DNA of 32,791 bases, from assembly GCF_034376665.1 (NCBI RefSeq), contig NZ_JAXMJI010000044.1, positions 1 through 32,791 on the forward strand, written 5' to 3'. The position numbers and the translations under genes are program-made. Every line of letters starts with the position of its first letter. Position 1 is the first letter of the stretch. Under the pieces are notes generated by a model. That model did no database searches, was not told where the DNA came from, and saw only the letters and a list, made by a program, of their open reading frames with translations. Origin of the DNA: Allopontixanthobacter sp034376665. GTDB taxonomy: Bacteria > Pseudomonadota > Alphaproteobacteria > Sphingomonadales > Sphingomonadaceae. This document shows positions 8,410 through 17,712 of the stretch, one piece after another.

Positions 8410-9096
8410 TCAGCCGTCCTTCAGATAAAAGCGCTCGCCCGGCGTCATCGCGTCATCGAATTCGTAGATGATCGGCTGGCCGGTGGGAATCTCGAGCCCA
8501 GTGATGTCGTCGTCCGAAATGCCCGACAAATGTTTCACCAGCGCACGCAGCGAATTGCCGTGGGCGGAGATAATCACCGTCTCCCCGCTGGCCAGCACCG
8601 GCAGGATGTCGCTTTGCCAATAGGGCAGCACCCGCTCGATCGTCAGCTTGAGGCTTTCGGTGTCGGGGATGGCGATCCCGGCGTAGCGCGGATCGGCAGA
8701 CAGATCGTATTTACTGCCAGGCTCCATCGGCGGCGGAGGCACGTCGAAGCTGCGGCGCCAGATATGGACCTGCTCGTCGCCGTGCTTCTCGCGCGTTTCC
8801 TGCTTGTCGAGGCCGGTCAGACCGCCGTAGTGCCGTTCGTTCAGCCGCCAGTCCTTGATTTCGGGGATCCACAGCCGGTTCGCTTCGGCCAAGGCCAAGT
8901 GCAGGGTGCGAATCGCGCGGGTCTGGACCGAAGTGAACGCCCGCGTCGGCATTACGCCCTTGTCGGCCAGCAACCGGCCTGCGGCCTTGGCTTCGTTAAC
9001 GCCCAGATCGGTCAGATCCACATCCCACCAGCCGGTGAAGCGGTTTTCCAGATTCCACTGGCTCTGGCCGTGACGGACGAGAATAAGGGTCGGCAA
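8410..9096 (-). CDS. gpmA: 2,3-bisphosphoglycerate-dependent phosphoglycerate mutase
   Basis: Glycolytic/gluconeogenic interconversion of 3- and 2-phosphoglycerate. The 228 residues match dPGM: LVRHGQSQWN at 7-16 with the phosphohistidine His9, FTGWWDVDLTD, NERHYGGLTGLDK, and SAHGNSLRALVKHL with the second catalytic His. The start codon is TTG at 9094-9096; no in-frame ATG gives MPTLILVRHG, and AGGAG lies about 8 nt upstream. It is the first of nine tightly packed minus-strand genes; a small basic-protein gene ends 31 bp upstream and may share the transcript. Confidence 0.94.
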   Translation of the reverse strand: MPTLILVRHGQSQWNLENRFTGWWDVDLTDLGVNEAKAAGRLLADKGVMPTRAFTSVQTRAIRTLHLALAEANRLWIPEIKDWRLNERHYGGLTGLDKQETREKHGDEQVHIWRRSFDVPPPPMEPGSKYDLSADPRYAGIAIPDTESLKLTIERVLPYWQSDILPVLASGETVIISAHGNSLRALVKHLSGISDDDITGLEIPTGQPIIYEFDDAMTPGERFYLKDG

Positions 9097-9127
9097 GTCG
9101 CGCTCCTGCGTTGGTCAGGCTGGATGG

Positions 9128-9295
9128 TTAGCTTTCGCCGCCGTCTTTGGAAAGGGCAGCGGGAGCCGAATCACCGGGCACCTCGGCAGTATTTTCCTGC
9201 AGCGCGCGGGCCTGCGCTTTCCGGCGGCGCAGATTCTCGCGCAGCTTGGCGGCGAGACGTTCCTGTCTGGTCAGCTTGTGCGGGTCATTTGCCAT
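9128..9295 (-). CDS. Small basic conserved hypothetical protein
   Basis: A 55-residue protein that starts MANDPHKLTRQERLAAKLR and continues ENLRRRKAQAR, a very basic predicted helix, followed by an acidic or neutral tail. I recall near-identical N-termini in short uncharacterised Sphingomonadales proteins, so it is probably real. No named domain or function. The charge pattern suggests nucleic acid or ribosome contact, but that is only inference. ATG 9293-9295 was chosen to give this start; a longer reading frame upstream has no family look. It lies 31 bp upstream of gpmA on the same strand. Confidence 0.65.
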   Translation of the reverse strand: MANDPHKLTRQERLAAKLRENLRRRKAQARALQENTAEVPGDSAPAALSKDGGES

Positions 9296-9451
9296 GGTGA
9301 CAGGCCGATTGCCGCGATGCGCGCGCCAAGGCAAGCGCCGTTGTTCCGTTTGGTCAGACCGTCCTTGACAACCCCAGGTCCACCAGCCAATAGCGCGCCC
9401 CTGCCATGGGCCGCTTTCGCCGCCCATCGGCGGCAATACGTGAAATGGTGT

Positions 9452-9504
<53 letters not shown>

Positions 9505-9526
<22 letters not shown>

Positions 9527-9840
9527 TTTCGCGCCGCCACCAGCCAGCAGCCGATATTGCCCGCCGCCAGCAGCGCGATCAGCGCCCAGAAGGTGCCCGT
9601 CAGCGCACCGCCGGCCAGACCGATGGGCGAAAACAGCAGATAGATCGCGACCACCAGGCTCCCCAGCAGGATCGCGACAATTCTATCTATCTTGGCAATC
9701 CGGACTATGGCCGCGTCGTCATGGCTCTTCGACGTGATCGACGGCAGGATTGAACGAACTGAACACCGCGCCGTGGACGGCCACTCTGCCGGGTGCCCGC
9801 TGCGCAAAAGCAGCTTGCCAGTCGGCAGCGTATTAGCCAT
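9505..9840 (-). CDS. Possible small two-helix membrane protein
   Basis: An open frame of 111 residues. The second half carries two convincing hydrophobic segments (RIVAILLGSLVVAIYLLFSP and FWALIALLAAGNIGCWLV), while the first 50 residues look unstructured. The frame ends inside tRNA-Thr on the opposite strand (22 bp overlap), and its ATG has no clear ribosome-binding site, only 10 bp from the divergent PH-domain gene. The membrane pattern argues for a gene; the tRNA overlap and weak start argue against. I do not recognise it. Confidence 0.4.
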
Positions 9841-9850
9841 CTAAATCACC

Positions 9851-10420
9851 ATGGACGACACACCCCCAGCTGTCGCGGGCACCGAGCCCCCGAAACCGCC
9901 CTCGAAACCGCTTTCGAGCCAGGACCCGGTACCGCGCCCGGAGGACGCCCCGGGCTTCGGCGATGACACGCTGACGCCCCTCCATCCGAATCACGTCAAA
10001 GTGCTGCGCATCGAAATCTCCCTGTTTACCGTGCCATTCGTCATTGGGTCGCTGGTGCTCGAGACTGCGCTGTTGCTGCCGGCGGGATCGTTCATCGTGC
10101 CGGTTGTGCTCGCGGCGGCTTTACTGATTATCCGGGTGCCGCTGCGGCGTTATCATGCGCGCGGCTTTGCGATGGGCGCAGACCGGCTGCGGGTGGTGCG
10201 CGGTCTGCTGTTCCGTTCGGACACGGTCGTCCCGTTCGGACGGGTGCAGCATATCGACGTCAACCAGGGTCCGCTGGAACGGGCTTACGGGCTGGCGACG
10301 CTGACCCTGCATACCGCCGGCAGCCATAACGCTTCGGTCCATCTGCCCGGATTGCTGAACGAGGATGCGCTGTCCATGCGCGAAACCATTCGCGCGCATA
10401 TCAAGCGCGAGACCGTGTGA
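9851..10420 (+). CDS. PH-domain (bPH_2, YdbS-like) membrane protein
   Basis: A 189-residue protein with a Pro-rich cytoplasmic N-terminus (1-40), two adjacent transmembrane helices (about 57-98), and a C-terminal bacterial PH-like domain (bPH_2/DUF304) with DRLRVVRGLLFRSDTVVPF and GRVQHIDVNQGPLERAYGL. This matches the YdbS family. The downstream gene, overlapping by 4 nt (GTGA), is the YdbT-like partner, and the pair is common in bacteria. Its molecular role is not well established; in Bacillus the ydbST genes are linked to antimicrobial peptide resistance. Membrane location is predicted from the sequence. Confidence 0.85.
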   Translation: MDDTPPAVAGTEPPKPPSKPLSSQDPVPRPEDAPGFGDDTLTPLHPNHVKVLRIEISLFTVPFVIGSLVLETALLLPAGSFIVPVVLAAALLIIRVPLRRYHARGFAMGADRLRVVRGLLFRSDTVVPFGRVQHIDVNQGPLERAYGLATLTLHTAGSHNASVHLPGLLNEDALSMRETIRAHIKRETV

Positions 10421-11946
10421 CACCGGTGATTTCCGAAGCGCCAAATCTGCCGCAAAGGACGAATCCGATGGGCTTCGTTGCCCAGGGCCTGCAGGGGCTG
10501 CAGCGCGCCGTCCTGCCGATGATTGCCGTCGCTTACGGAATGAGGGATGAATCGTTCGGCTTGTTCGCCGCGCTCGGTCTGGGGCTGGTGATTGCAGCGG
10601 TAGGCGGGGGTCTGGCCTATCTCAACTGGCGGCGGCTGACCTATACCGTGGGCGAGACCGACATTCGGGTCGAGAGCGGCATCCTGTCGCGCGCGGCGCG
10701 CTCGGTTCCGTTTGAGCGGATTCAGGATGTCAGCCTGGAACAGACTTTGCTGCCGCGTTTATTCGGGCTGGTCCAGGTCCGGTTCGAAACCGGAGCCGGC
10801 GGCAAGGACGAATTGTCGCTGCGATATCTGTCGGAGGAGGAAGGCGAGCGGCTGCGCGATGTCGTCCGCGCGCGCAAGGACGGGGCTGATGCGGAAAACT
10901 CTGCGGTGGCTGCAGAATCGGCGGACGCCGAAACGACGGTCGAGGAACCCGCCAGGGTCCTGTTCGCGATGGACCTGCGCCGGTTGCTGACCTTCGGCAT
11001 GTTCGAGTTTTCGCTTGCGGTCGTCGCGGTGGTCGGCGGCGCCTTGCAGACCTTCGGGGATTTCCTGCCATTCGACATCTGGGAGCTGGAGGAATGGCAA
11101 AGGGTATTTGCCGGCCCCTTCGGGCAGCTGGAAAGTCTGGGCCGTACAGCCCGGATCATGGGGGGCATTCTCGGGGTGGTCTCGCTGCTGGCCGTGGGGG
11201 TCGCCACCGGCGTGGTGCGGACGGTTCTACGCGATTGGGGCTTTCTGCTGGAACGCACGGCCAAGGGATTCCGCCGCCGCCGCGGGCTGCTGACCCGGAC
11301 CGATGTGGTAATGCCGGTACACCGGGTGCAGGCGGTGCGGATCGGCACCGGCCTGGTTCGCGGACGGTTTGGCTGGCACGCCCTCAGCTTCGTCAGTCTG
11401 GCACAGGACAGCGGATCGTCGAACCATGTAGTGGCACCGTTTGGCCAGATGGACGAGCTGCGCCCGATCATTGCCGAGGCAGGGTTCGAGCCTCCGCCCG
11501 AGGATCTGGTGTGGCAGCGCGGGGCCGCAAACGCGCGGATCGACAGCGCCGTGGCCAGCGCCGTCCTGCTCGCGCCCGTGGCCATTGCGGCGATTTTGTT
11601 GGGCCGCCCGTGGCTGGCGCTGCTGCCGGTGGCTGCTGCAGTTTTCCTGGGTTTGCGGCAGGCCTATCTGTGGCGCTTCGAACGTCATGCGCTGTCGCCC
11701 GCGCAGCTGTTTGTCGGCAGCGGCTGGCTGGTGCCGAAGCTGTCGATTGCCAGCCGGGTGAAGCTGCAATCGGTGGAGATCAGCCAGCATATCCTGGGCC
11801 GGTGGCGCGGCTATGCGACTCTGCATCTCGGACTTGCGGGCGGAACTCTGTCGATCGGCGGTATCCCCGTGCCCCGCGCGGAAGAACTGCGCAGCGCCGT
11901 CCTGTCGAGCATCGCCCGGACCGATTTCTCCGAATTAGGCCAGTAG
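10417..11946 (+). CDS. PH-domain (bPH_2, YdbT-like) membrane protein
   Basis: A 509-residue polytopic protein with repeated bPH_2 units: the first around YTVGETDIRVESGILSRAA and SVPFERIQDVSLEQTLLPRL, the second around RRRRGLLTRTDVVMPVHRVQ, and a third near SIASRVKLQSVEISQ. Paired transmembrane helices precede each unit (about 30-65, 185-285, 380-420). The start is GTG 10417, overlapping the previous stop, so translation is coupled. This is the usual larger partner of the YdbS-like protein. Its 3' end overlaps the convergent GNAT gene by 12 bp. Family call is good; function is unknown. Confidence 0.85.
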   Translation: MTPVISEAPNLPQRTNPMGFVAQGLQGLQRAVLPMIAVAYGMRDESFGLFAALGLGLVIAAVGGGLAYLNWRRLTYTVGETDIRVESGILSRAARSVPFERIQDVSLEQTLLPRLFGLVQVRFETGAGGKDELSLRYLSEEEGERLRDVVRARKDGADAENSAVAAESADAETTVEEPARVLFAMDLRRLLTFGMFEFSLAVVAVVGGALQTFGDFLPFDIWELEEWQRVFAGPFGQLESLGRTARIMGGILGVVSLLAVGVATGVVRTVLRDWGFLLERTAKGFRRRRGLLTRTDVVMPVHRVQAVRIGTGLVRGRFGWHALSFVSLAQDSGSSNHVVAPFGQMDELRPIIAEAGFEPPPEDLVWQRGAANARIDSAVASAVLLAPVAIAAILLGRPWLALLPVAAAVFLGLRQAYLWRFERHALSPAQLFVGSGWLVPKLSIASRVKLQSVEISQHILGRWRGYATLHLGLAGGTLSIGGIPVPRAEELRSAVLSSIARTDFSELGQ

Positions 11947-12234
11947 ATCGGCCCATTCGGGATGATCGTCGAACTTTGCCGCGACATAGCTGCATTGCGG
12001 CACGATGCGGAAACCCTGCTCCCGCGCATCGGCGACCATCGCCTGCACCAGCAGTCCGGCGATCCCGCGTCCGCCGATTTCGCGCGGCACCAGCGTGTGC
12101 TCGGCGATGCGCGCGCCGTCACCCCGCGTGACCCAGGTCAGGCGGCCCACCGCTTTGCTGCTGGTCACATGGGCGCGGTATTCACCGCTGCTGCCGGAAG
12201 GGTGGCGGGTAATCTCGACATCCTGAACATCCAT
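11935..12234 (-). CDS. Small GNAT-like N-acetyltransferase (GCN5-related, YidJ/CG class)
   Basis: A 99-residue protein of the short GCN5-related acetyltransferase class (Acetyltransf_CG). RLTWVTRGDGARIAEHTLVP is followed by REIGGRGIAGLLVQAMVADA, which carries the R/Q-x-x-G-x-G/A acetyl-CoA loop (GGRGIA), then IVPQCSYVAAKF with the conserved P.C.Y...F end. Start ATG 12232-12234 has AGGAGAA upstream. Substrate unknown. It converges on the PH-domain gene (3' overlap 12 bp) and is divergent from the threonine aldolase gene. Confidence 0.85.
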   Translation of the reverse strand: MDVQDVEITRHPSGSSGEYRAHVTSSKAVGRLTWVTRGDGARIAEHTLVPREIGGRGIAGLLVQAMVADAREQGFRIVPQCSYVAAKFDDHPEWADLLA

Positions 12235-12305
12235 CGACAGTTCTCCTTTCTGCGCCAGGCGCCCGGGCTTGCGCTGGACGGCGGTCCAGCTAAGGGCATG
12301 AGGTG

Positions 12306-13313
12306 ATGAGCATGAGCAAACTGTTTCTGTCCGATAATGCCGCCAGCGTCCACCCTGCGGTATGGGACGCGATGAAGTCCGCCGACGCGGCCGATGCACC
12401 CTATGACGGCGACGGTCTGTCGCGCCGGATGGACGATGCATTCGGGGAAGTGTTCGGGCGGGAATGCGCCGTGCTGTGGGCGGCCACCGGGACGGCGGCG
12501 AATTGCCTTGCGCTCGGCACCATGGTCCAGCCGCATGGCGGAGTGATCTGCCACCGTGAAGCGCATATCGAAATGGACGAAGGCGGCGCGCCGGGGTTCT
12601 ACCTCCACGGGGCGAAGCTGATGCTGGCGGACGGCGAAGGCGCGAAACTGACGCCGGAGGCCATTGCCGCCGTGGCGGATGGGGTGCGCGAAGGGGTGCA
12701 TCAGGTCCATCCCCACGCGATCTCGATCACGCAGGCGAGCGAATATGGCCGCGCCTACCGACCGGCGGAACTGGCCGCGATCGGCGCTTTGGCGCAGGAG
12801 CGGGGATTGCCGCTGCACATGGACGGCGCGCGCTTTGCCAACGCTGCGGCGTTCCTCGATTGCCCTGCTGCCGATGCCGCAGGCCCGGTCGATGCGCTCA
12901 GTTTCGGCTGCGTGAAAAATGGCGGAATGAACGCGGAAGCCATCGTGTTCTTCGCGCCGGGCCTTGCCGATGTCGCCAGATTCCGGCTCAAGCGGGCGGG
13001 GCATTTGCAATCCAAAGGCCGGTTCCTCGCGGCACAGATACTCGCGATGGTCGAAGATGGGCTGTGGCTCGCAAACGCCCGCGCGGCCAACGCGGCGGCG
13101 CAGGAAATTGCCGGGGCGGCCGAAGACCGTTTGCTGCACCCGGTCGAAGCCAACGAACTGTTCGTGCGCTGCAGCGCCGATGAACGCGCTGCGCTGCGGG
13201 GTCAGGGCTTCGGATTTTACGACTGGGGCACCGGCGCCGCCCGCTTCGTGACGGCGTGGAATACCACACACGGCGACGCGCGCGCCCTTGCCAGCGCACT
13301 CTCCTCCCTGTGA
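12306..13313 (+). CDS. ltaE: Low-specificity L-threonine aldolase (beta-eliminating lyase fold)
   Basis: PLP enzyme cleaving threonine/allo-threonine to glycine and acetaldehyde. The N-terminal FLSDNAA, the ATGTAAN phosphate region, HMDGARFANAA (cofactor Asp and Arg), and SFGCVKNGG with the Schiff-base Lys at about 204 fit the family. Two starts are plausible, ATG 12306 and ATG 12312 (GAGGTG 6 nt upstream of the latter); a GTG at 12303 is also in frame. Overlap with the EamA gene start is 4 nt (GTGA), so the two are likely co-translated. Specificity cannot be read from the sequence. Confidence 0.88.
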   Translation: MSMSKLFLSDNAASVHPAVWDAMKSADAADAPYDGDGLSRRMDDAFGEVFGRECAVLWAATGTAANCLALGTMVQPHGGVICHREAHIEMDEGGAPGFYLHGAKLMLADGEGAKLTPEAIAAVADGVREGVHQVHPHAISITQASEYGRAYRPAELAAIGALAQERGLPLHMDGARFANAAAFLDCPAADAAGPVDALSFGCVKNGGMNAEAIVFFAPGLADVARFRLKRAGHLQSKGRFLAAQILAMVEDGLWLANARAANAAAQEIAGAAEDRLLHPVEANELFVRCSADERAALRGQGFGFYDWGTGAARFVTAWNTTHGDARALASALSSL

Positions 13314-14218
13314 GCGAAACGCCGCCGCACGCGCTGCTGAGGCCGCAGGTCGCGCTGCCGTTCCTGCTGGTCGCGCTGATCTGGGGTTCGACCTGGTGGG
13401 TGATCACTGGCCAGATCGACGAAGTTCCGCCCAGCTGGTCGGTAACCTGGCGGTTCATGCTGGCCGCGCCGTGCATGTTCGCCCTGGCGCTGATCACCGG
13501 CAAATCGCTGAGCATCGGCCGCAGCGGGCATCTGCTTGCGGTGTTTATCGGCATCACCCAGTTCTGCTTCAATTTCAATTTCGTCTATCGGGCGGAGCTG
13601 CACCTGACGTCGGGCATCGTCGCGGTGATGTTCGCGCTGTTGATGGTGCCGAATGCGCTGCTCGGGCGGGCGCTGCTTGGCCAGCCCGTGACCCCGCGGT
13701 TCCTGCTGGGCAGCCTGGTGGCGATCGCCGGAATCGTGATGCTGCTGGTGCACGAAGCGCGCCTGTCCCCGCTCGGCGGCAATATTCCACTGGGCATTGC
13801 GCTGGCGATCGGCGGGATTTTATCGGCATCGGTTGCCAATGTGGTGCAGGCCAACCCGACCGGCCGGTCGCTGGGGATGGCCAGCCTGCTGGCGTGGTCG
13901 ATGTTGTACGGGGTGATCGCGGATTTCGCGCTCGCTTGGTTTACCGCAGGTCCGCCAGTTCTCCCCGCAGATCCGGATTACTGGGCCGGCGTGGCGTGGC
14001 TGGCGCTGGCCGGATCGGTGGTCACCTTCCCGCTCTATTATCCGCTGGTGCGGCAGATCGGTGCGGGGCGGGCCGCCTACAACAGCCTGTTCGTGGTGGT
14101 GATCGCAATGCTGATTTCCACCTTCATCGAAGGGTATGAATGGTCGCTGCTGGCGGTCGCCGGATCGGTGCTGGCGCTGGCAGGGATGTTACTCGCCCTC
14201 AGAGCCAAGCACGTCTGA
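13310..14218 (+). CDS. EamA/DMT-family transporter
   Basis: A 302-residue protein of ten hydrophobic segments made of two EamA repeats. The first begins PFLLVALIWGSTWWVI, a typical DMT start, and the second includes GSVVTFPLYYPLVRQIGAGRAA near the C-terminus. It is an inner-membrane drug/metabolite transporter, substrate unknown; coupling to a threonine aldolase hints at amino acid export but that is inference. The GTG 13310 start overlaps the aldolase stop. The 3' end overlaps the convergent epimerase-like gene by 30 bp. Confidence 0.88.
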   Translation: MSETPPHALLRPQVALPFLLVALIWGSTWWVITGQIDEVPPSWSVTWRFMLAAPCMFALALITGKSLSIGRSGHLLAVFIGITQFCFNFNFVYRAELHLTSGIVAVMFALLMVPNALLGRALLGQPVTPRFLLGSLVAIAGIVMLLVHEARLSPLGGNIPLGIALAIGGILSASVANVVQANPTGRSLGMASLLAWSMLYGVIADFALAWFTAGPPVLPADPDYWAGVAWLALAGSVVTFPLYYPLVRQIGAGRAAYNSLFVVVIAMLISTFIEGYEWSLLAVAGSVLALAGMLLALRAKHV

Positions 14219-14989
14219 GCCAATCAGCGCGCGCAGACCCGCGCGGTAATCGGGATAGGCTGGCTGCCACCCCAACACGCGCTTGGCCTTGCCGTTGGCG
14301 ACGCGGCGGTTCTCTGTGTAGAAACCCCGCGCCATGGGGGACAGCTGCGCCTGCTCCAGCGTAAGCAGCGACGGGGGGTCAAGTCCCAGCAGGGCGCAGC
14401 TTTCCTCGATCACCGCGTTCTGGCTGGCGGGCAGATCGTCGGACAGATTGTATGCCCCTGCAGGGCCGTCCAGCCCGGCGAGCACTCCGCTGACGATGTC
14501 AGCCACATGCACCCGGCTGAACACCTGTCCCGGCAGGTCGATCCGGTTCGCCCGGCCTTCCTGCACCCGCGTCAGCGCGTTGCGGTCCGGGCCATAGATT
14601 CCGGGCAGGCGGAACACCCGTGCCCCGCGCTCCAGCCACCGCGCATCGGCTTCTGCGCGCGCGGTCCGTCGCCCGGAGCCGGTTGCCGCGGTTTCATCGA
14701 CCCACGCACCGCCCGTGTCCCCGTACACTCCGGTGGAAGACAGATAGCCGAGCCATTCCTGCGTCAAATCGGTGCCATAGCGGCCGAGCACCGGATCGGC
14801 ATCTTCGGCAGGCGGAACGGAAGAAAGCACGTGGCTTGCCCGGGTCAGCGCGCCGCGCACCGCGGCACCATCGTTGAAATCGACATCCCCGGCGCTGCCG
14901 GTCGCCTCCACCACCCAGCCGCGCGCGCGCAGGGCGTCGGCGATGCGTCCGGCGGTGTATCCGAGGCCGAAGATGAACATATGTGCCAT
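14189..14989 (-). CDS. NAD(P)-binding Rossmann-fold protein, SDR epimerase-like (YeeZ-type)
   Basis: A 266-residue extended SDR-like protein. The N-terminus MFIFGLGYTAGRIADAL carries the dinucleotide motif GxGYxxxxI rather than the classical GxxGxxG. YLSSTGVYGDTGGAWVDE holds the SSxxVYG element, VFRLPGIYGPDRNAL the post-catalytic segment, and GAYNLSDD the C-terminal substrate region. The usual active-site Tyr-x-x-x-Lys is not evident, as in YeeZ-like members. Start 14989 was chosen as the nearest ATG to the fold; its ribosome-binding site is weak. The reaction is unknown. Confidence 0.8.
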   Translation of the reverse strand: MAHMFIFGLGYTAGRIADALRARGWVVEATGSAGDVDFNDGAAVRGALTRASHVLSSVPPAEDADPVLGRYGTDLTQEWLGYLSSTGVYGDTGGAWVDETAATGSGRRTARAEADARWLERGARVFRLPGIYGPDRNALTRVQEGRANRIDLPGQVFSRVHVADIVSGVLAGLDGPAGAYNLSDDLPASQNAVIEESCALLGLDPPSLLTLEQAQLSPMARGFYTENRRVANGKAKRVLGWQPAYPDYRAGLRALIGSDVLGSEGE

Positions 14990-15042
14990 GCCGCGTGTTG
15001 TAGGCATTGGAACCGCGAAGGAAAGCACTTAGGAGGCAGTCC

Positions 15043-17712
15043 ATGGATATCGCCCGCACCCCGTCCGCCCCCGACAGCAACCCCGAAATGGCCGATGCCG
15101 CCGTGGAGCCAAAGGCGCCGCCGATCATCCGGCGGGAGGACTATAAACCGTTCCCGTGGCTGGTGCCCGAAACGCGGCTGGCGTTTGAATTGGGGCTGGA
15201 ACGCACCCGCGTAACCGCGACGTTGACGGTCGCTCGCAACCCGGCGGCGGATCTTTCCGCCAATATCCTGCTCAACGGTGACGGACTGGTGCCGCTGTCG
15301 GTCTCGGTCGATGGCGAATTGTCGCCCAGCTGGACGGTGCAGGACGGCAATCTGATCCTGTCCCTGCCCGGCGACAGCCACGAGATTACCGTCGTCACCG
15401 AAATCGACCCCTCGGCCAACACCCAGCTGATGGGGCTGTATGCCTCGGGCGGAATGCTGTGCACCCAGTGCGAGGCGGAGGGGTTCCGCCGGATCACCTT
15501 CTATCCCGACCGGCCGGATGTCCTGTCCACCTATACCGTGCGGATGGACGGGCCGAAGGCGCATTTCCCGGTGCTGCTGTCGAATGGCAACAGGGTGGCC
15601 GGCGGCGAGGGGCCGGACGGCGCGCATTGGGCGGAGTGGCACGACCCATGGCCCAAGCCGTCCTACCTGTTCGCGCTGGTGGCGGGCGACCTCTGTGCCA
15701 ATTCGGGCAGCTTCACCACCATGTCCGGCCGCGAGGTTGCGCTCAACATCTATGTCCGCGCGGGGAAGGACGGCGCGGACGATTTGCCGCGTACCGACCA
15801 CGCGATGGAATCGCTCAAGGCCGCGATGAAATGGGACGAGGAGACCTTCGGCCGCGAATATGATCTCGACCTGCTCAACATCGTCGCGGTGAGCGATTTC
15901 AACATGGGGGCGATGGAGAACAAGGGCCTCAACATCTTCAACACCAAATATGTCCTGGCGGATCGGGAAACCGCCACCGACGGCGATTATGACGCGATCG
16001 AAGGGGTCATCGCGCATGAATATTTCCACAATTGGTCGGGCAATAGGATCACCTGCCGCGACTGGTTCCAGCTGTCCCTGAAAGAAGGCTTCACCGTGCT
16101 GCGCGACCAGCTGTTCAGCCAGGATATGCGCGGGGAGGCGGTCACGCGGATCGAGGATGTGCGGATCCTGCGCTCGGTCCAGTTCCCCGAGGATTCAGGC
16201 CCTCTGGCGCATCCGATCCGGCCCGACAGCTTTCAGGAAATCTCCAATTTCTACACCTCGACAATCTACAACAAGGGCGCAGAAGTCATCCGGATGATCC
16301 GCACCATGGTTGGCGCGGAAGTGTTCCGGAAGGGCACCGACCTCTATTTCGAGCGGCACGACGGCGAGGCCGCAACCTGTGAGGATTTCGTCAAGGCGAT
16401 GGAAGACGGCGCGGGCATCGATCTCACCGCGTTCCGCCTGTGGTACCGGCAGGCCGGTACGCCGCGGGTGGATGTGAGCCTGACGCACGAAGGCGACACG
16501 GCAACCCTTTCCCTGAAACAGACCGTACCCGCCACACCGGGCCAACCCGACAAGTCGCCGATGCCGATTCCGCTGCGAATCGCGCTGTTCGATCAGGCTA
16601 CCGGCACCCATTCGGGCGACCAGCTGGTGGTGCTGGACAAGGCGGAGGCGAGCTTCGACTTTAGCGGTTTTACCCACCGCCCGGTGCTGTCGATCAACCG
16701 CGGGTTTTCCGCCCCGGTCACCATTCATCGCACCATCAGCCGGGAGGAGCTGGTTTTCCTTGCCGCGCGCGACGACGATCCGTTTGCCCGCTACGAAGCG
16801 ATGCAGGAGCTTGTTGTCCGGCATCTGACGATGGCAGCGGGCGGGGGACTGGAAGATGCCGCCCGCAGCGAGGGTAGCGCGGATATCACCGCCGCGTTTC
16901 GCGCTGTGCTGAGCGACCCGGCAATTGACGATTCCATGCGCGGCGAGCTGATGATGCTGCCGGGCCAAACCTATCTTGCCGAACAACTGGCCGTTTCCGA
17001 TCCGGCGCGCATCCATGCCGAGCGGGAGGGACTGAAGGCGTGGCTCGGAACCCAGCTGGCGGCGAACTTGGCGGACCTGCATACCCGTGCCTGCGCGGTG
17101 CCGGGCTCGTCGGGCGCTGCAGCGCGGGGCGCGCGCAAGGTCAAGACACAGGCGCTGGTGTTTCTGGCGGCGGCCGATGCGCAGAAGGCTTCGAAGCGGG
17201 CAGCAGCGCAATACGACGCGGCGGACACCATGACCGACCGGCAAGGCGCGCTGATGGTGCTGTGCGGGCTCGAGACTGCAGCCCGTACCGATCGGCTGAT
17301 CGATTTCTACCGCCGTTACCGGGGCAATGACCTCGTGATCGACAAATGGTTCGCGCTGCAGGCATCTTCGCTCCATCCCCACGCTTTGGAGCATGTGAAA
17401 GCGCTGGCCGATCACCCTGATTTCACTCTGCGCAATCCCAACCGGGTGCGGTCGCTCTATATGGCGTTCACAGGTACTCCGCAGGCTTTCCATGCCGCGA
17501 GCGGGGAGGGTTACCGGATGATCGCCGATCTCGTCCTCGCCCTCGACCCGCTCAACCCCCAGACAGCTGCGCGGTTTGTCACCCCGCTGGGCCGCTGGCG
17601 GCGGCTGGAACCGGTGCGCGCCGAATTGATGCGCGCGGAACTGGAGCGGATTGCCGCCGCACCGGCGCTGTCGCGGGACACGTTCGAGCAGGTAACCCGC
17701 AGCCTTGGCTGA
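15043..17712 (+). CDS. pepN: Aminopeptidase N (M1 family)
   Basis: A zinc aminopeptidase removing N-terminal residues from peptides in the cytoplasm. The 889 residues match the E. coli PepN-type subfamily. Exopeptidase motif GAMENKGLNIFN, then HEYFHNW with zinc ligands His325 and His329 and catalytic Glu326, and the third ligand Glu348 in LSLKEG. A C-terminal helical domain covers about 550-889. ATG 15043 was chosen because AGGAGG lies 8 nt upstream. The stop overlaps the pgeF start by 8 nt. Confidence 0.96.
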   Translation: MDIARTPSAPDSNPEMADAAVEPKAPPIIRREDYKPFPWLVPETRLAFELGLERTRVTATLTVARNPAADLSANILLNGDGLVPLSVSVDGELSPSWTVQDGNLILSLPGDSHEITVVTEIDPSANTQLMGLYASGGMLCTQCEAEGFRRITFYPDRPDVLSTYTVRMDGPKAHFPVLLSNGNRVAGGEGPDGAHWAEWHDPWPKPSYLFALVAGDLCANSGSFTTMSGREVALNIYVRAGKDGADDLPRTDHAMESLKAAMKWDEETFGREYDLDLLNIVAVSDFNMGAMENKGLNIFNTKYVLADRETATDGDYDAIEGVIAHEYFHNWSGNRITCRDWFQLSLKEGFTVLRDQLFSQDMRGEAVTRIEDVRILRSVQFPEDSGPLAHPIRPDSFQEISNFYTSTIYNKGAEVIRMIRTMVGAEVFRKGTDLYFERHDGEAATCEDFVKAMEDGAGIDLTAFRLWYRQAGTPRVDVSLTHEGDTATLSLKQTVPATPGQPDKSPMPIPLRIALFDQATGTHSGDQLVVLDKAEASFDFSGFTHRPVLSINRGFSAPVTIHRTISREELVFLAARDDDPFARYEAMQELVVRHLTMAAGGGLEDAARSEGSADITAAFRAVLSDPAIDDSMRGELMMLPGQTYLAEQLAVSDPARIHAEREGLKAWLGTQLAANLADLHTRACAVPGSSGAAARGARKVKTQALVFLAAADAQKASKRAAAQYDAADTMTDRQGALMVLCGLETAARTDRLIDFYRRYRGNDLVIDKWFALQASSLHPHALEHVKALADHPDFTLRNPNRVRSLYMAFTGTPQAFHAASGEGYRMIADLVLALDPLNPQTAARFVTPLGRWRRLEPVRAELMRAELERIAAAPALSRDTFEQVTRSLG

